Below are positions 1 to 7,870 of a stretch of DNA of 64,000 bases, one piece after another (the stretch's first letter is position 1; the number at the start of each line of letters is the position of its first letter). Source of the DNA: Kaistella flava (ex Peng et al. 2021) (GTDB lineage Bacteria; Bacteroidota; Bacteroidia; Flavobacteriales; Weeksellaceae). The notes beneath the pieces were generated by a model. It saw nothing but the letters and a program-made list of their open reading frames with translations, searched no databases and was not told where the DNA came from. The stretch spans positions 310,001-374,000 of the forward strand of contig NZ_CP040442.1 in the NCBI RefSeq assembly GCF_015191005.1, read 5' to 3'. The position numbers were made by a program, and so were the translations under genes.

Positions 1-551
1 TGAGCAGCTATATTGACTTGTTCAGCCGCCAACCCTTTAACAGCATCTGTAAGTGCGTCAGTTCTAGCAATAGCGTCTTGAATATCTTGTAAATTCAGTT
101 GTTCTTTGCTTAAAACGTCTAATTTAACTGACGCTTGAATATCTTTTTGGGAACTGATAAAATCAATTCTTTTTTGAACATTATCTAATTCAACCAAAAG
201 ACCTTCACGCATGTAACTTGCCCACTCAATAGATTTTTGTTTAGCAAATTCAAATTCAGACCCTAAATTATTGCTACTTAAACCGATTGCTTTTAAGTTT
301 TCTGGAATTTTTCCAGAGGTGATCCCTAGCAGGTTTTCAGATAATTCAGTGATTACAGCGACCGTTTTGCTTCCGACATTTTTAATTGAATTCGCTGATT
401 TATCAAAAGTTCCATCTAAAGCTTCACCAACTTTCTCAGCTAGATCGCTAAATCCCATCAAATTACCTCCGACATCTTTGAGACCTGATTTAAGTTGTGA
501 TACATCCATTGTTGCAACGTATTGCAACTCTCCACCTGTTATTTCTGCCAT
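1..551 (-). CDS. Tail tape-measure-like phage protein, N-terminal part (partial)
   Basis: An open frame starts at an ATG on the minus strand (base 551) and runs off the left edge of the window without a stop, giving about 183 residues. It begins MAEITGGELQYVATMDVSQL and continues with long amphipathic helices rich in Lys, Glu, Asn and Ser. A short beta-like start followed by an apparently very long helical protein is how tape measure proteins of siphophage-type prophages begin. They set tail length and help DNA ejection. No catalytic motif is visible. It lies 70 bases downstream of an unknown 194-residue gene in the same direction. The assignment rests on architecture and on the prophage context (terminal integrase), so another long coiled-coil phage protein is possible. 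Confidence 0.55.
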   Translation of the reverse strand, partial: MAEITGGELQYVATMDVSQLKSGLKDVGGNLMGFSDLAEKVGEALDGTFDKSANSIKNVGSKTVAVITELSENLLGITSGKIPENLKAIGLSSNNLGSEFEFAKQKSIEWASYMREGLLVELDNVQKRIDFISSQKDIQASVKLDVLSKEQLNLQDIQDAIARTDALTDAVKGLAAEQVNIAA

Positions 552-620
552 TTTATTTAAAATTAAGTATGCTCAAAATAGAGGGATTTCGGAGCGAGTT
601 ATTAAAGTATGTTTCTGTTT

Positions 621-1205
621 TTAAAGATTATTGTAATTGAGTTCAGCCGGTTCCGTCAAATCATCCTGACGTGTTTTAAAGAATTTCACCCAAAATAAAA
701 TCCTGTTTTTTTCAGAAAGAAGAGAAAGAAACTCATTGATTTTATCAGACGCCTCCAAATGCAGTTTCATTAATTTCTCTGCTCTTTCAGAATCCAAAGA
801 ATCTTCAAACTTTTCTTTTAATGAGGTTAAAGCCTTTTCTGTAATGTGAACTTTACCATTAAGTATTGAGAGATTTCCTGGAATGTAATATTTGTATTGT
901 TTATATTTTTCCAACTCCGAAATGCACTGTGAAATGAATTTCTTAACGTCTTCTCTGGCTTCTTCACGAAGAATTTTTGATTTTATTTCTGTGTAAATTT
1001 CAGAATCAAAATAATTATCTGGATTTCTTTCAAAATTTAGAAAGATCTTTTTTGCAATGGAATCAGTAAGTTTTAGATCATATTCATCTTTTAACTCCTG
1101 CATCATTGCCATTGTGCGTTCTGCGTAATTTTCGTGCTCTTCAATTTCTTGATTGTAAGCAAACTCGTCAAACTTTAATACTTTTTTTTCGAATGTTTCT
1201 TGCAT
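621..1205 (-). CDS. Unknown phage-region protein, helical, 194 aa
   Basis: I do not recognise this protein. It is highly charged and predicted almost wholly helical (EIEEHENYAERTMAMM near the start, then many Glu/Lys heptad-like stretches), with no signal peptide and no membrane segment. It sits directly before the tape-measure-like gene and 16 bases after the DnaA-domain-like gene, all on the minus strand, so it belongs to the same transcript. In tailed phages the slot just before the tape measure often holds a tail assembly chaperone. That is only a positional guess, because no frameshift site was identified. Confidence 0.6.
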   Translation of the reverse strand: MQETFEKKVLKFDEFAYNQEIEEHENYAERTMAMMQELKDEYDLKLTDSIAKKIFLNFERNPDNYFDSEIYTEIKSKILREEAREDVKKFISQCISELEKYKQYKYYIPGNLSILNGKVHITEKALTSLKEKFEDSLDSERAEKLMKLHLEASDKINEFLSLLSEKNRILFWVKFFKTRQDDLTEPAELNYNNL

Positions 1206-1221
1206 GATTTTTATTTTAAAA

Positions 1222-1809
1222 TTATTTGTTAAATTGTTTTTCTGGAGAAAAATCCTCCGCCTTATTTCCGGTCAGTGAAAAGACGTCAAGTTCCTTACCT
1301 CCCAAATCCTTAGCGCGGTTTTTTTTGGAATCGATGTAATCTTGAATTCCATCAGTTAGTTTTGGATCTCCTTTGATGATTCCCATTTCTTTTAAGACGG
1401 TCAGTAATTCTATTACTGTTTGCTCAGAAGATTGCTTTGCTGCTGCTGCAGCGATGTCTTCTATTAGTGAATTTGCCATGTCATTGTACTTTTTTATATT
1501 AATTTTTTGTTTTATTGAGATATAATCTTTGTCGAAATTTGTCCTGTCATAATTTTGGTTGAGGAAATACACAATTGAAGCCTTATTCCTTTCCAAAAAT
1601 GCCGCTATATCTTTGTTTCGGGCTCCCATGCCGAAAGCCATAGAAGTAAAGAGAATACGTGCGGTTACGAGATCCTGAACCCTCGAACGTGAGCGCAAAT
1701 CATCTTTTGTAATGCCTAGAATTTTTTCAATTGCATTTGCTGCCTTTAAAATCGCTAACTCGGAATTTACTTTGTAAGAAAATGTTTCAGATTGCCTGAT
1801 CGTCATCAT
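1222..1809 (-). CDS. DnaA domain IV-like DNA-binding protein
   Basis: A 195-residue protein whose residues about 20-90 resemble the C-terminal DNA-binding domain of DnaA. There is a helix (AANAIEKILGITKDDLRSRS), then RVQDLVTARILFTSMAFGMG, then a helix-turn-helix ending in RNKASIVYFLNQNYD, which matches the usual DnaA layout of an arginine-rich helix followed by the signature RDHSTVIHA-type helix. The AAA+ ATPase part of DnaA is absent. The rest is helical, ending in a polar tail. Small proteins carrying only this domain occur in phages and mobile elements. It may bind an origin or act as a regulator. Its place between small genes and tail genes is unusual for a replication protein. Confidence 0.55.
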   Translation of the reverse strand: MMTIRQSETFSYKVNSELAILKAANAIEKILGITKDDLRSRSRVQDLVTARILFTSMAFGMGARNKDIAAFLERNKASIVYFLNQNYDRTNFDKDYISIKQKINIKKYNDMANSLIEDIAAAAAKQSSEQTVIELLTVLKEMGIIKGDPKLTDGIQDYIDSKKNRAKDLGGKELDVFSLTGNKAEDFSPEKQFNK

Positions 1810-1820
1810 AGCTTTTAATT

Positions 1821-2012
1821 TTATTGTTTTTTATAACTTTCCAGAACTACTACTTCTATTGGTTGCATTGATTTGCATCTCTTCTTAAATTCATGTAATT
1901 GTACTCTGCGACCATAAAGAAAATATTCAGTAAAAACCTCACAACCTTTGTATTTGGTAACAACCGCAACCGGGCGTTGGAAACTTATTTTTTTTATCTG
2001 TTCTGGTGCCAT
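1821..2012 (-). CDS. Small unknown protein, 63 aa
   Basis: A short gene 11 bases upstream of the DnaA-domain-like gene and on the same strand, so probably co-transcribed. The product starts MAPEQIKKISFQRPVAV and contains a KGCEVFTEYFLYGRRVQLHEF stretch that looks like a small beta-rich fold. It has no signal peptide or membrane segment. I do not recognise it. The 267 bases upstream of it hold no open frame that I can support. Confidence 0.5.
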   Translation of the reverse strand: MAPEQIKKISFQRPVAVVTKYKGCEVFTEYFLYGRRVQLHEFKKRCKSMQPIEVVVLESYKKQ

Positions 2013-2279
2013 ATTTCTGAGTTTAAATACAATTGCAATACATTTTTTCTTTCAAATGCTTAATAAATCCTTTATTTATGGTGATTTACTTGGTTTAATT
2101 GTTATCCGTTCACGATTAGAGCCCTTATCTAACTACATAAACATGATTTGCAGTCTTTTGTCTTGACTAACCTAATCTAGTTTAAGGTTATTTGATGAGT
2201 TGCTATTGTGACCCTTTCGGTTTTCGAATAATGCCGTAAATTCAATAGTAGCACGATTTCAGCGCAAATAGTTTTTTTG

Positions 2280-2636
2280 CTAGTCCGCATTTTGGTGAGT
2301 TGCTTTGGGGTTGCTTTGGTTTTCCCGATTATTTACGTTCACTTTCTCGAAGGATTCCAAAATTTCTTCTGCTCTTTCTAATCTTTTAGCGGTCCAAGCC
2401 CAAACCCCGAAATCGTTTGCTTTTGGATATCGCTCTTTAAATTCAGTTTCGGAAAATATCTTCTTTTCAAAATCAACACACAGTGGCGTCAATTTTCGCA
2501 TAAAAACTTCATAACCATACATTGTGTCGCTTTCGCTATTATGGATTGAAAATAAGTAACCACTATCAGTTGATTTGACTAATTTATAAGTAAAGCCATT
2601 CTGCGTAATCTCGTTTTGTAATTTTTGGACTTTCAT
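2280..2636 (-). CDS. Unknown phage-region protein, 118 aa
   Basis: A small soluble protein that I do not recognise. The first 80 residues look alpha/beta (FTYKLVKSTDSGYLFSIHNS, then YGYEVFMRKL), followed by a Trp-rich segment (GVWAWTAKRLERAEEILESF) and a low-complexity Asn/Gln tail. It follows the replication/HTH gene by 33 bases on the same strand and is probably translated from the same message. The spacing and the small size fit an accessory early phage gene. Confidence 0.55.
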   Translation of the reverse strand: MKVQKLQNEITQNGFTYKLVKSTDSGYLFSIHNSESDTMYGYEVFMRKLTPLCVDFEKKIFSETEFKERYPKANDFGVWAWTAKRLERAEEILESFEKVNVNNRENQSNPKATHQNAD

Positions 2637-2669
2637 TTTATGTGTTTTGTTATTTATTTTAATTGGCGT

Positions 2670-3668
2670 TTATCTTCTTTCTGCTCGGCTGAGTGTGCTT
2701 TGTGCTGCTGTTCCGTTTGATTGAGATGTATTTATTTCAAAGAATCCTTTCCAGCCTTTGTCTATGCTTTGTCTGATTATTAGACTTGCCATTGATTCAT
2801 TTTTTTTCGAAAGATTAAATAATTCACTAAGTGCCTTTTGTTCGCTTTGCTCATCGAAATATTGGAATTTATCTTTCTTCTTTCGATATAATTTCCACAA
2901 ATCCCAACTTGCTTTAAATTCTTTAGTTGGGAATGGAAATTCTATTTCTTTTTTTTGCGCAACTTTTTTTCTTTCTTCTGTTTTATTCAATGATTTAAAA
3001 GAGTTTACGGTGACGTTTGAGTTTAACCATAATTCAAAATTCTTTTTTAAATCTTTCTCACTTGACCACGTATTTTCTTCCCACCTAAACTTCTTTTCTA
3101 CAAACTCATGGATTTTAGAATTTACTAGATCAATTCCTAATTTGTAAAACCTTGCAAGATTATCGATGGTTATTTTTTGGGAAAGTAAAAATTCTTTAGT
3201 TTTAATCTCATCGACGAAAATCGGGCGTATTACATCTACGGTTCTTTTAATACTATTTTCTATTTTAATACTATTAGAATCTATTAATAGTGTCGGATTT
3301 CCCTGATTTGGGTTTCCCTGATTTGGGTTTTCCGTATTAGCCTTATCCGTGTTTTCCGTATTTGGCTCGTATTGAGTATTATTGTATGGAATTTCGAAAA
3401 AGGTATATTCGGTATGACCAGATCTTAATTTTTGTTTTTTGACATATTTCGCTTGCTCTAGTTCTTTGATTCCAGAATAAACAGAATCTTTGGATTCTTT
3501 ACACATCGTTATAATTCCGGCAACAGAAAACACCCAACTATCTGGCAAAGACATTATAAGTGCATGCATTCCTTTTGCTTTCAAACTCAAAGATCTATCG
3601 TGAAGAATTGTCTTTTCGTACTGAAAATAATTTTTAGAAAGTGATTTGTCAACTTTAACCCTATTCAT
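2670..3668 (-). CDS. Helix-turn-helix replication-type protein
   Basis: This 332-residue protein begins MNRVKVDKSLSKNYFQYEKT and carries a winged-helix segment at about residues 25-75 (SLKAKGMHALIMSLPDSW, then IKELEQAKYVKKQKL), typical of phage and plasmid replication proteins of the RepA/DnaD-like group. A central low-complexity linker contains two tandem NQGNP repeats. The C-terminal half is helical and basic and ends in a Ser/Arg tail. It probably binds the element's origin or loads the helicase. An inverted repeat lies immediately upstream of its start. The function is inferred from the N-terminal fold; the C-terminal half is not recognised. Confidence 0.6.
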   Translation of the reverse strand: MNRVKVDKSLSKNYFQYEKTILHDRSLSLKAKGMHALIMSLPDSWVFSVAGIITMCKESKDSVYSGIKELEQAKYVKKQKLRSGHTEYTFFEIPYNNTQYEPNTENTDKANTENPNQGNPNQGNPTLLIDSNSIKIENSIKRTVDVIRPIFVDEIKTKEFLLSQKITIDNLARFYKLGIDLVNSKIHEFVEKKFRWEENTWSSEKDLKKNFELWLNSNVTVNSFKSLNKTEERKKVAQKKEIEFPFPTKEFKASWDLWKLYRKKKDKFQYFDEQSEQKALSELFNLSKKNESMASLIIRQSIDKGWKGFFEINTSQSNGTAAQSTLSRAERR

Positions 3669-3669
3669 T

Positions 3670-3690
3670 GTAACGGTGTTTTACTGTTAC
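3670..3690. promoter_or_regulatory. Inverted repeat just upstream of the replication-type gene
   Basis: GTAAC at 3670-3674 and GTTAC at 3686-3690 form a dyad, with a further GGT/ACT partial match inside. It lies one base from the start codon of the minus-strand gene at 3668, where a repressor or autoregulator could block expression. A hairpin in the message hiding the start is also possible. Confidence 0.35.
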
Positions 3691-3784
3691 GTGAAATGTT
3701 AGGTAAGTTCCGGTTCGGATTATTGCGAGATTTGCAACTGAGAATTAAATTTGTCATATTATTTCGCACTTTAATTTTTGAGGG

Positions 3785-3810
3785 ACCGCCTTTTTCCCAG
3801 GGCGGTTTTT
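3785..3810 (+). terminator. Hairpin with T-tract, plus orientation
   Basis: ACCGCC (3785-3790) pairs with GGCGGT (3801-3806) and is followed on the plus strand by a run of T. On the minus strand the hairpin has no T-tract, so it does not look like the end of the neighbouring minus-strand gene. No plus-strand gene is seen upstream, which raises the possibility of a short plus-strand RNA (see findings). Confidence 0.45.
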
Positions 3811-4119
3811 CTATTTTATAAGTTCAGACTTCTTATAATAAATTTTACCACCGATCCTTTTAGGAGTGAGTTGTTTTGACTTTTCCCAACGCTCCAATGT
3901 ACAGACGTGAACGTCCAAATAATCGGCTGCTTCTTTTCTATTAAGCAATTGTTCATCTTTCACTTCTGGCAAAGAAATACGTCCTATCATTTCACTTTGA
4001 ATTTGCTGCTCTCCTAACTGTTTTTGTATAAGAGATTTCAAGCCAGATATTTCTTGTCTCTGTTCTTTTACTTCTTTGAGTAATTCTGCAAACTCAGAAA
4101 AAAGTTTTTGAAAATCCAT
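3811..4119 (-). CDS. Excisionase/MerR-like helix-turn-helix protein
   Basis: A 102-residue protein with an N-terminal coiled coil (residues 1-45, Leu/Glu/Lys heptads) and a C-terminal HTH_17-type winged helix: LLNRKEAADYLDVHVCTLER followed by WEKSKQLTPKRIGGKIYYKK. This is the common helix-turn-helix protein found next to integrases in Bacteroidota mobile elements, thought to act as excisionase or local regulator. Compared with bare excisionases it carries an extra N-terminal coiled coil, probably for oligomerisation. It lies between the replication-type gene and a terminator that separates it from the integrase-side genes. Confidence 0.75.
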   Translation of the reverse strand: MDFQKLFSEFAELLKEVKEQRQEISGLKSLIQKQLGEQQIQSEMIGRISLPEVKDEQLLNRKEAADYLDVHVCTLERWEKSKQLTPKRIGGKIYYKKSELIK

Positions 4120-4213
4120 ATCGTTATTATTTTTGAAAAGAAATTGATTTTTATATAAAAGTTAGATAACTTTTCTATGCTCCAAAAGTACTTATAGGTA
4201 AGTGTTTGCCAAT

Positions 4214-4240
4214 AAAAAAACCGTTCAAATCGTTGAACGG
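4214..4240 (-). terminator. Rho-independent terminator, minus strand
   Basis: CCGTTCAA and TTGAACGG form a perfect 8-bp stem with a 4-base loop at 4221-4240, followed in minus-strand reading by seven T (4220-4214). It ends the transcript of the 274-residue gene to its right and so splits the element into two minus-strand units. Confidence 0.85.
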
Positions 4241-4271
4241 TTCAGGGCTAATTGTTTAATTATTTCGACGG

Positions 4272-5096
4272 TTATTTAATGCTGTAATTTTCTAATTCTA
4301 TTAAAAATATTTTATTGCGCTTTTCTGTGTGCCCAATTTTACTGAAAGCTTTTTGATGATTGACCTCAAATTTTTTTAAAAAATCGACCTTACTTTTAAG
4401 TCTAATTACTTCTTTAGTTTCTTTCATTTCTTTACTAACGCCACGGCATCGGTCAAATATCCAATTAATATTAGAATCCCTTCCGTTACTTCTTAGTTCA
4501 CCAAATTTGTCTAAAACTCTGTAAAAAAAATCAGAAGCATTCTTGCTGTAAAAAATACTATCATCATAATCTCCAACTTCTTGAATTTCTTTATTTTCTG
4601 AACCACTTTCGTTTTCTTGTGAATTGATAATATTTCCACCAATATTTCTTTGTGAAACCGCTCTTAAATTTTCTTTTCTTTCCTGTTCTATGTATTCATC
4701 GAGATAGGCGCAAATTGCTTCCATGCATTCTCGATAACAGATAACAGTTCCCTCGTGTAAATTTTCCCATCGGTCCGTATGGGGTGTTTCATCAATGCAA
4801 TAAATTAAAGTTTCAAGTAACTTTTGGTTAACAGAAAATTTCAAATCAGGAATTAGAGCGGCATAAGTCCTTTTTAGAGCATCTTGAATATCTGTTCGTT
4901 GGTGAACTCCTTCCATTGAAACTTCTTCCAGAATAAGGATTACAGCATTCGAAATTCTCTCATTATACTCTTCCTGAACTTGATCGTATAAATTCCGGTA
5001 TTCTTTGAGAAAATCAATTACAGGTCCGCCATATCCAGAAAAATTATCTCTGAAATTTTCTTTAAATTCCTCTACGTCAAGATAAGTAGTAAGCAT
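4272..5096 (-). CDS. Unknown mobile-element protein, 274 aa
   Basis: A soluble protein, mostly helical, with no recognised domain. Residues 1-140 are acidic and Tyr-rich (FKENFRDNFSGYGGPVIDFL; LETLIYCIDETPHTDRWENL); a polar Asn/Glu/Ser linker around 150-180 leads to a basic C-terminal helical part. Genes of this size and shape lie between integrase and excisionase in many Bacteroidota elements and may have a regulatory role similar to RteC, but I see no motif to prove it. It is the last gene before a strong terminator at 4214-4240. Confidence 0.55.
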   Translation of the reverse strand: MLTTYLDVEEFKENFRDNFSGYGGPVIDFLKEYRNLYDQVQEEYNERISNAVILILEEVSMEGVHQRTDIQDALKRTYAALIPDLKFSVNQKLLETLIYCIDETPHTDRWENLHEGTVICYRECMEAICAYLDEYIEQERKENLRAVSQRNIGGNIINSQENESGSENKEIQEVGDYDDSIFYSKNASDFFYRVLDKFGELRSNGRDSNINWIFDRCRGVSKEMKETKEVIRLKSKVDFLKKFEVNHQKAFSKIGHTEKRNKIFLIELENYSIK

Positions 5097-5138
5097 ATTT
5101 TTTACCTATTTTATAGTGCGGTTTTTGACCGTATTTAA

Positions 5139-5165
5139 TCAAAGGTGATTTGAAACCACCTTTGA
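5139..5165. other. Perfect 9-bp hairpin between two element genes
   Basis: TCAAAGGTG (5139-5147) and CACCTTTGA (5157-5165) form a perfect stem with a 9-base loop. There is no clear T-tract on either side, so it may be a weak terminator, an RNA-stabilising structure or an operator in front of the 274-residue gene. Confidence 0.45.
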
Positions 5166-5184
5166 AAATATATTGTTGGAAATT

Positions 5185-5388
5185 TTAGAAGTGGGGCTTT
5201 ACCAGTTTTTCACGCTCTGGCGAAATTGTTTCCTCATTCGTTCTAGTCTTGCTCAAAACTTCGTGCAGAACACCGTCAATAGTCATGTATAATTTGCCTG
5301 GTTTGCGTTGCGTTTCTTTTCTTAGCTCAACAGCGTAAGTATTACCATTTTCGAATAGAGTAGTTGTAGTTGTAGTTGTAGTTTCCAT
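5185..5388 (-). CDS. Small unknown protein with poly-Thr start, 67 aa
   Basis: A short gene whose product starts METTTTTTTTLFENGNTYAV. The Thr run is encoded by alternating ACT and ACA codons, seen on the plus strand as a six-base tandem repeat around 5359-5388. The remainder looks like a small beta-rich domain (KPGKLYMTIDGVLHEVLSK). It lies 11 bases downstream of the 70-residue gene on the same strand. Its function is unknown. The repeat could change in copy number, which would lengthen or shorten the Thr run without shifting frame. Confidence 0.5.
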   Translation of the reverse strand: METTTTTTTTLFENGNTYAVELRKETQRKPGKLYMTIDGVLHEVLSKTRTNEETISPEREKLVKPHF

Positions 5389-5399
5389 TTTTAGAATTT

Positions 5400-5612
5400 T
5401 TATGATTTTAAATTATTATTTATTTCTGTGATTACATTTTGAAGATCCGTAATTTCATTGAAATATGATTTCCGATTTTCTTCAAAATCTTTTCCCGACA
5501 TCTGTGAGTAATTGAACAGATCGTCTATTAGTTTGTCGGCAATTCTGGCGAAACTTTGTAGTTTTTCCTGCTTCTGTTCTTGAAGTTCGTCAAGTGGTAA
5601 GTTGGTTTCCAT
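5400..5612 (-). CDS. Small coiled-coil protein, 70 aa
   Basis: A short acidic protein, helical throughout (METNLPLDELQEQKQEKLQS; DLQNVITEINNNLKS), without membrane segments. It lies in the row of small genes downstream of the integrase, 30 bases after the 116-residue gene. I do not recognise it. Its size and helicity would suit a regulator or antitoxin-like peptide, but no partner toxin is seen. Confidence 0.5.
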   Translation of the reverse strand: METNLPLDELQEQKQEKLQSFARIADKLIDDLFNYSQMSGKDFEENRKSYFNEITDLQNVITEINNNLKS

Positions 5613-5642
5613 ATTATGAATTTTTAAGGGTTTGTGTTTTTT

Positions 5643-5993
5643 TTATTCTGAGAAAAGATAATTTTCAATTGCTGTTGTTTCTTCAGCTTCATCTGGCTCG
5701 ATCAAACTATGTCTTATTTCTTGCCCATCGTAACATTCAACCAAAGAGAAGTCAATACTAATTGCCGAATTTTCACCCATGTTAAAATCTTCGGGGCTCG
5801 CAAAAGGAAAAATATAAGTAGAGGTATCGATTCCTACAACCTTCTCATTATAATATTCTTCCGCTTCTTCTCTTGCTTTAGATAGATTTTCGTCTTCAAA
5901 TTTTTCAATATGACGGAACGGTTTTGTTTCGTTTTCATCTTTTTCAAAAGTTGTGGTGAATATGTCCACTTCATAATAGTATTTAGTCATCAT
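5643..5993 (-). CDS. Unknown small protein overlapping the integrase, 116 aa
   Basis: The start overlaps the 3' end of the integrase gene by 11 bases, indicating translational coupling. The product (MMTKYYYEVDIFTTTFEKDE at the start) is acidic, alpha/beta in appearance, and has no signal peptide. It is not recognised. As the first gene after the integrase, it may modulate integration, or simply be passenger. Confidence 0.55.
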   Translation of the reverse strand: MMTKYYYEVDIFTTTFEKDENETKPFRHIEKFEDENLSKAREEAEEYYNEKVVGIDTSTYIFPFASPEDFNMGENSAISIDFSLVECYDGQEIRHSLIEPDEAEETTAIENYLFSE

Positions 5994-7374
5994 TTTTAAG
6001 GTTTTTAATTAAGGTTTCAATATCGAAATGTTTATTCTTTATTAGTTCTTGCAGTTGGTTTAAGAGATCTTTATCTTTTGTATCATCACTATATAATGCT
6101 GCGAGTTTCGGCGCCGCTTCGTGTGCTCTGTCGGTCTTTTTTTTATTTACGTAGACAAGGAATGTTTTCTCGATAACATGTCCTGTGAGGTACATAATAT
6201 CTGAAATAGGCATTTTCCCAAAGGCGTTACTCGCAAAACTTCTACGTCCAGAATGTGAGCTGAAAAATTGATAACGAGGAAGTTTAACATCTTTCTTTCT
6301 CCAAACTCCTTCTGATATTTCAATTAACTTTCGGCCCCAAACCTCATTTGTAAATCCGGCTTTTTCCAAAACCTTTTTAAGATATTCATTATATTTAGCA
6401 TCAGAAATTTTGCGAGGAAAGTTCCCACCATGCTTTTGTAATATTTTTTCTAATTTGGGAATGATAGGAATTGACATTAACTCACCTGTTTTAGATTGCT
6501 CAAATTCAAGCAAACGCTGTCCGTTTTCTTCACGGATCATTTCTTTATTAAACCTCATGAAATCGCTTATCCTTTGCCCGGTGTAAAGTGATACTAAAAA
6601 TAAATCCCTCACATTATCCAGTGACGGCATGAGACCTTCAAGATTTTCAACAATTAGAATTTCTTCCGGATTTAAAATTTCATGAATTATTTTCTTTAGT
6701 TGAGGTGCTTTGAAATCTTTGTGTTTTTTATGTAATTCGATACCTTCTAAACCTGCGCTTTTACATAGTGTAGAAATATATCCGAAATCTCTGTTAATAG
6801 TATGTTCAGCGTAATTTGCAACCTCACGTGAGTAAGTAATAAATTCTCTTCTGAAAAGATTGTCAATATCATAGATTTCAATTGTTTTTCTTCTAAACGC
6901 CTGGAAGGTTTCAAGTTTACTTTTCAGCACCCTGTATTTAGATTTCATTACATCATTCAACTCTTCATTTTCAATGAAAAAATCAATGTAGGAAACCAGA
7001 TCGGTCGGAATTTCTTTTGACGCTTTGTTTTTTGCAATTAGTTCTGGAAAGTAATATTGGTTCACAATATTCTGCAACCATTTTTTATTTGTCAGCTCCG
7101 GCTCGGTGATGGCAAATGCTGAAAGTACCAACTCTTCAATTTCTTGGATATCGGTATTAATCTTAAGTTTTAGATTTTTAATAGCAGCATCCCGATTATT
7201 GGTATTTTTATTTTCACGATACAATTCCCAATCTTTAGCCGAAATAAACAAATTGCTTTTAGCATCCAGAAAGAATGCTTTAGCATCTGGTTTTTTCCCA
7301 ATCCAAAATTGAAGTCTTACGGTAAGTGGTGCTCGATCCTTGGAGGAACGATATAAGAAATTAACAGTAGCCAC
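5983..7374 (-). CDS. Tyrosine-type site-specific integrase
   Basis: A 463-residue phage/transposon integrase that would catalyse recombination between the element's attachment site and the chromosome. An Arm-binding/SAM-like N-terminal region (about 1-210) is followed by the catalytic domain. The catalytic set is complete: Arg268 (LYTGQRISD), a Lys near 295, His374 and Arg377 (HSGRR), His399 (LTGH) and the nucleophile Tyr408 (LVYVN). The gene is at the right end of the element, pointing inward, next to a tRNA-like 3' fragment, as expected for a terminal int gene. It overlaps the 116-residue gene by 11 bases. Confidence 0.92.
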   Translation of the reverse strand: MATVNFLYRSSKDRAPLTVRLQFWIGKKPDAKAFFLDAKSNLFISAKDWELYRENKNTNNRDAAIKNLKLKINTDIQEIEELVLSAFAITEPELTNKKWLQNIVNQYYFPELIAKNKASKEIPTDLVSYIDFFIENEELNDVMKSKYRVLKSKLETFQAFRRKTIEIYDIDNLFRREFITYSREVANYAEHTINRDFGYISTLCKSAGLEGIELHKKHKDFKAPQLKKIIHEILNPEEILIVENLEGLMPSLDNVRDLFLVSLYTGQRISDFMRFNKEMIREENGQRLLEFEQSKTGELMSIPIIPKLEKILQKHGGNFPRKISDAKYNEYLKKVLEKAGFTNEVWGRKLIEISEGVWRKKDVKLPRYQFFSSHSGRRSFASNAFGKMPISDIMYLTGHVIEKTFLVYVNKKKTDRAHEAAPKLAALYSDDTKDKDLLNQLQELIKNKHFDIETLIKNLKNDD

Positions 7375-7476
7375 AATAAATATTTTTCAAATCAACAATA
7401 CAAATGTAGTAATTTTTGTATTGCAAAATACATTTTATTGCTTTTTTTTGCGGCGAATAATTTGAGATGAAAAATG

Positions 7477-7497
7477 AGTGAGGCGTAACACCTCACT
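7477..7497. other. Perfect hairpin upstream of the integrase
   Basis: AGTGAGG and CCTCACT form a perfect 7-bp inverted repeat around CGTAACA, about 100 bases upstream of the integrase start. It is not followed by T. It could be an integrase arm site, or an operator between the attachment site and int. Confidence 0.35.
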
Positions 7498-7544
7498 ATT
7501 AGATGGTTGTTTGAGTTCGTTTCGGTTCGTTTGATTTTATATTG

Positions 7545-7576
7545 GTTCGCTAGGGTCGAATCCCTTCGCGGTCACA
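7545..7576 (+). other. Candidate attachment site resembling a tRNA 3' end
   Basis: GGGTCGAATCCC (7553-7564) looks like a T-arm with a shortened loop and is followed by CGCGGTCA, like an acceptor strand with discriminator, then by a terminator hairpin. No complete tRNA is present. This is what remains on the far side of an element that integrated into the 3' end of a tRNA gene. The T-loop lacks one expected base, so the call is tentative. Confidence 0.35.
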
Positions 7577-7611
7577 AAAAAAAGGATAAAATTAATTTTT
7601 TATCCTTTTTT
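7576..7611 (+). terminator. Bidirectional terminator after the tRNA-like fragment
   Basis: An A-rich arm ending in GGATAAA pairs with TTTATCC followed by a T run, forming a stem usable in both directions. It directly follows the tRNA-like sequence, as tRNA terminators do. The remaining bases from 7612 to 7870 are AT-rich and I see no gene or motif in them. Confidence 0.7.
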
Positions 7612-7870
7612 GTTTTTAGTGATGGTGAATTTAATATAATAGATTTTAAATCAATTGTTTATAGTATTTGCACGGTTAGTGAAACTAAAATTTATCGTTA
7701 AACAATTCATAGTGTTTTTAGTGAAAAATATATTATTAAAATAATTAAACAAAGTTTTAGTCAATTTTAAAATTTACCTTTTCTTTTATTTTTCTAGAAT
7801 CATTAATATTTAAGAGGCTGGATTTATATTAGTTATTGATAAAATTATGAATTAGAATTTCTGATAACTT

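Noticed and set aside
2758..3147. 129-residue plus-strand frame opposite the replication-type gene
   Set aside because: It lies antisense to a gene in a consistent minus-strand series, with Phe/Ser-rich composition typical of reverse-read Lys/Glu codons.
5340..5390. Short tandem repeat considered as CRISPR
   Set aside because: Units are six bases without spacers and lie within a coding frame. No CRISPR array or cas gene was seen anywhere in the window.
7545..7576. Complete tRNA gene
   Set aside because: Only a T-arm-like and acceptor-like end is present; no anticodon arm or 5' acceptor strand can be built upstream.
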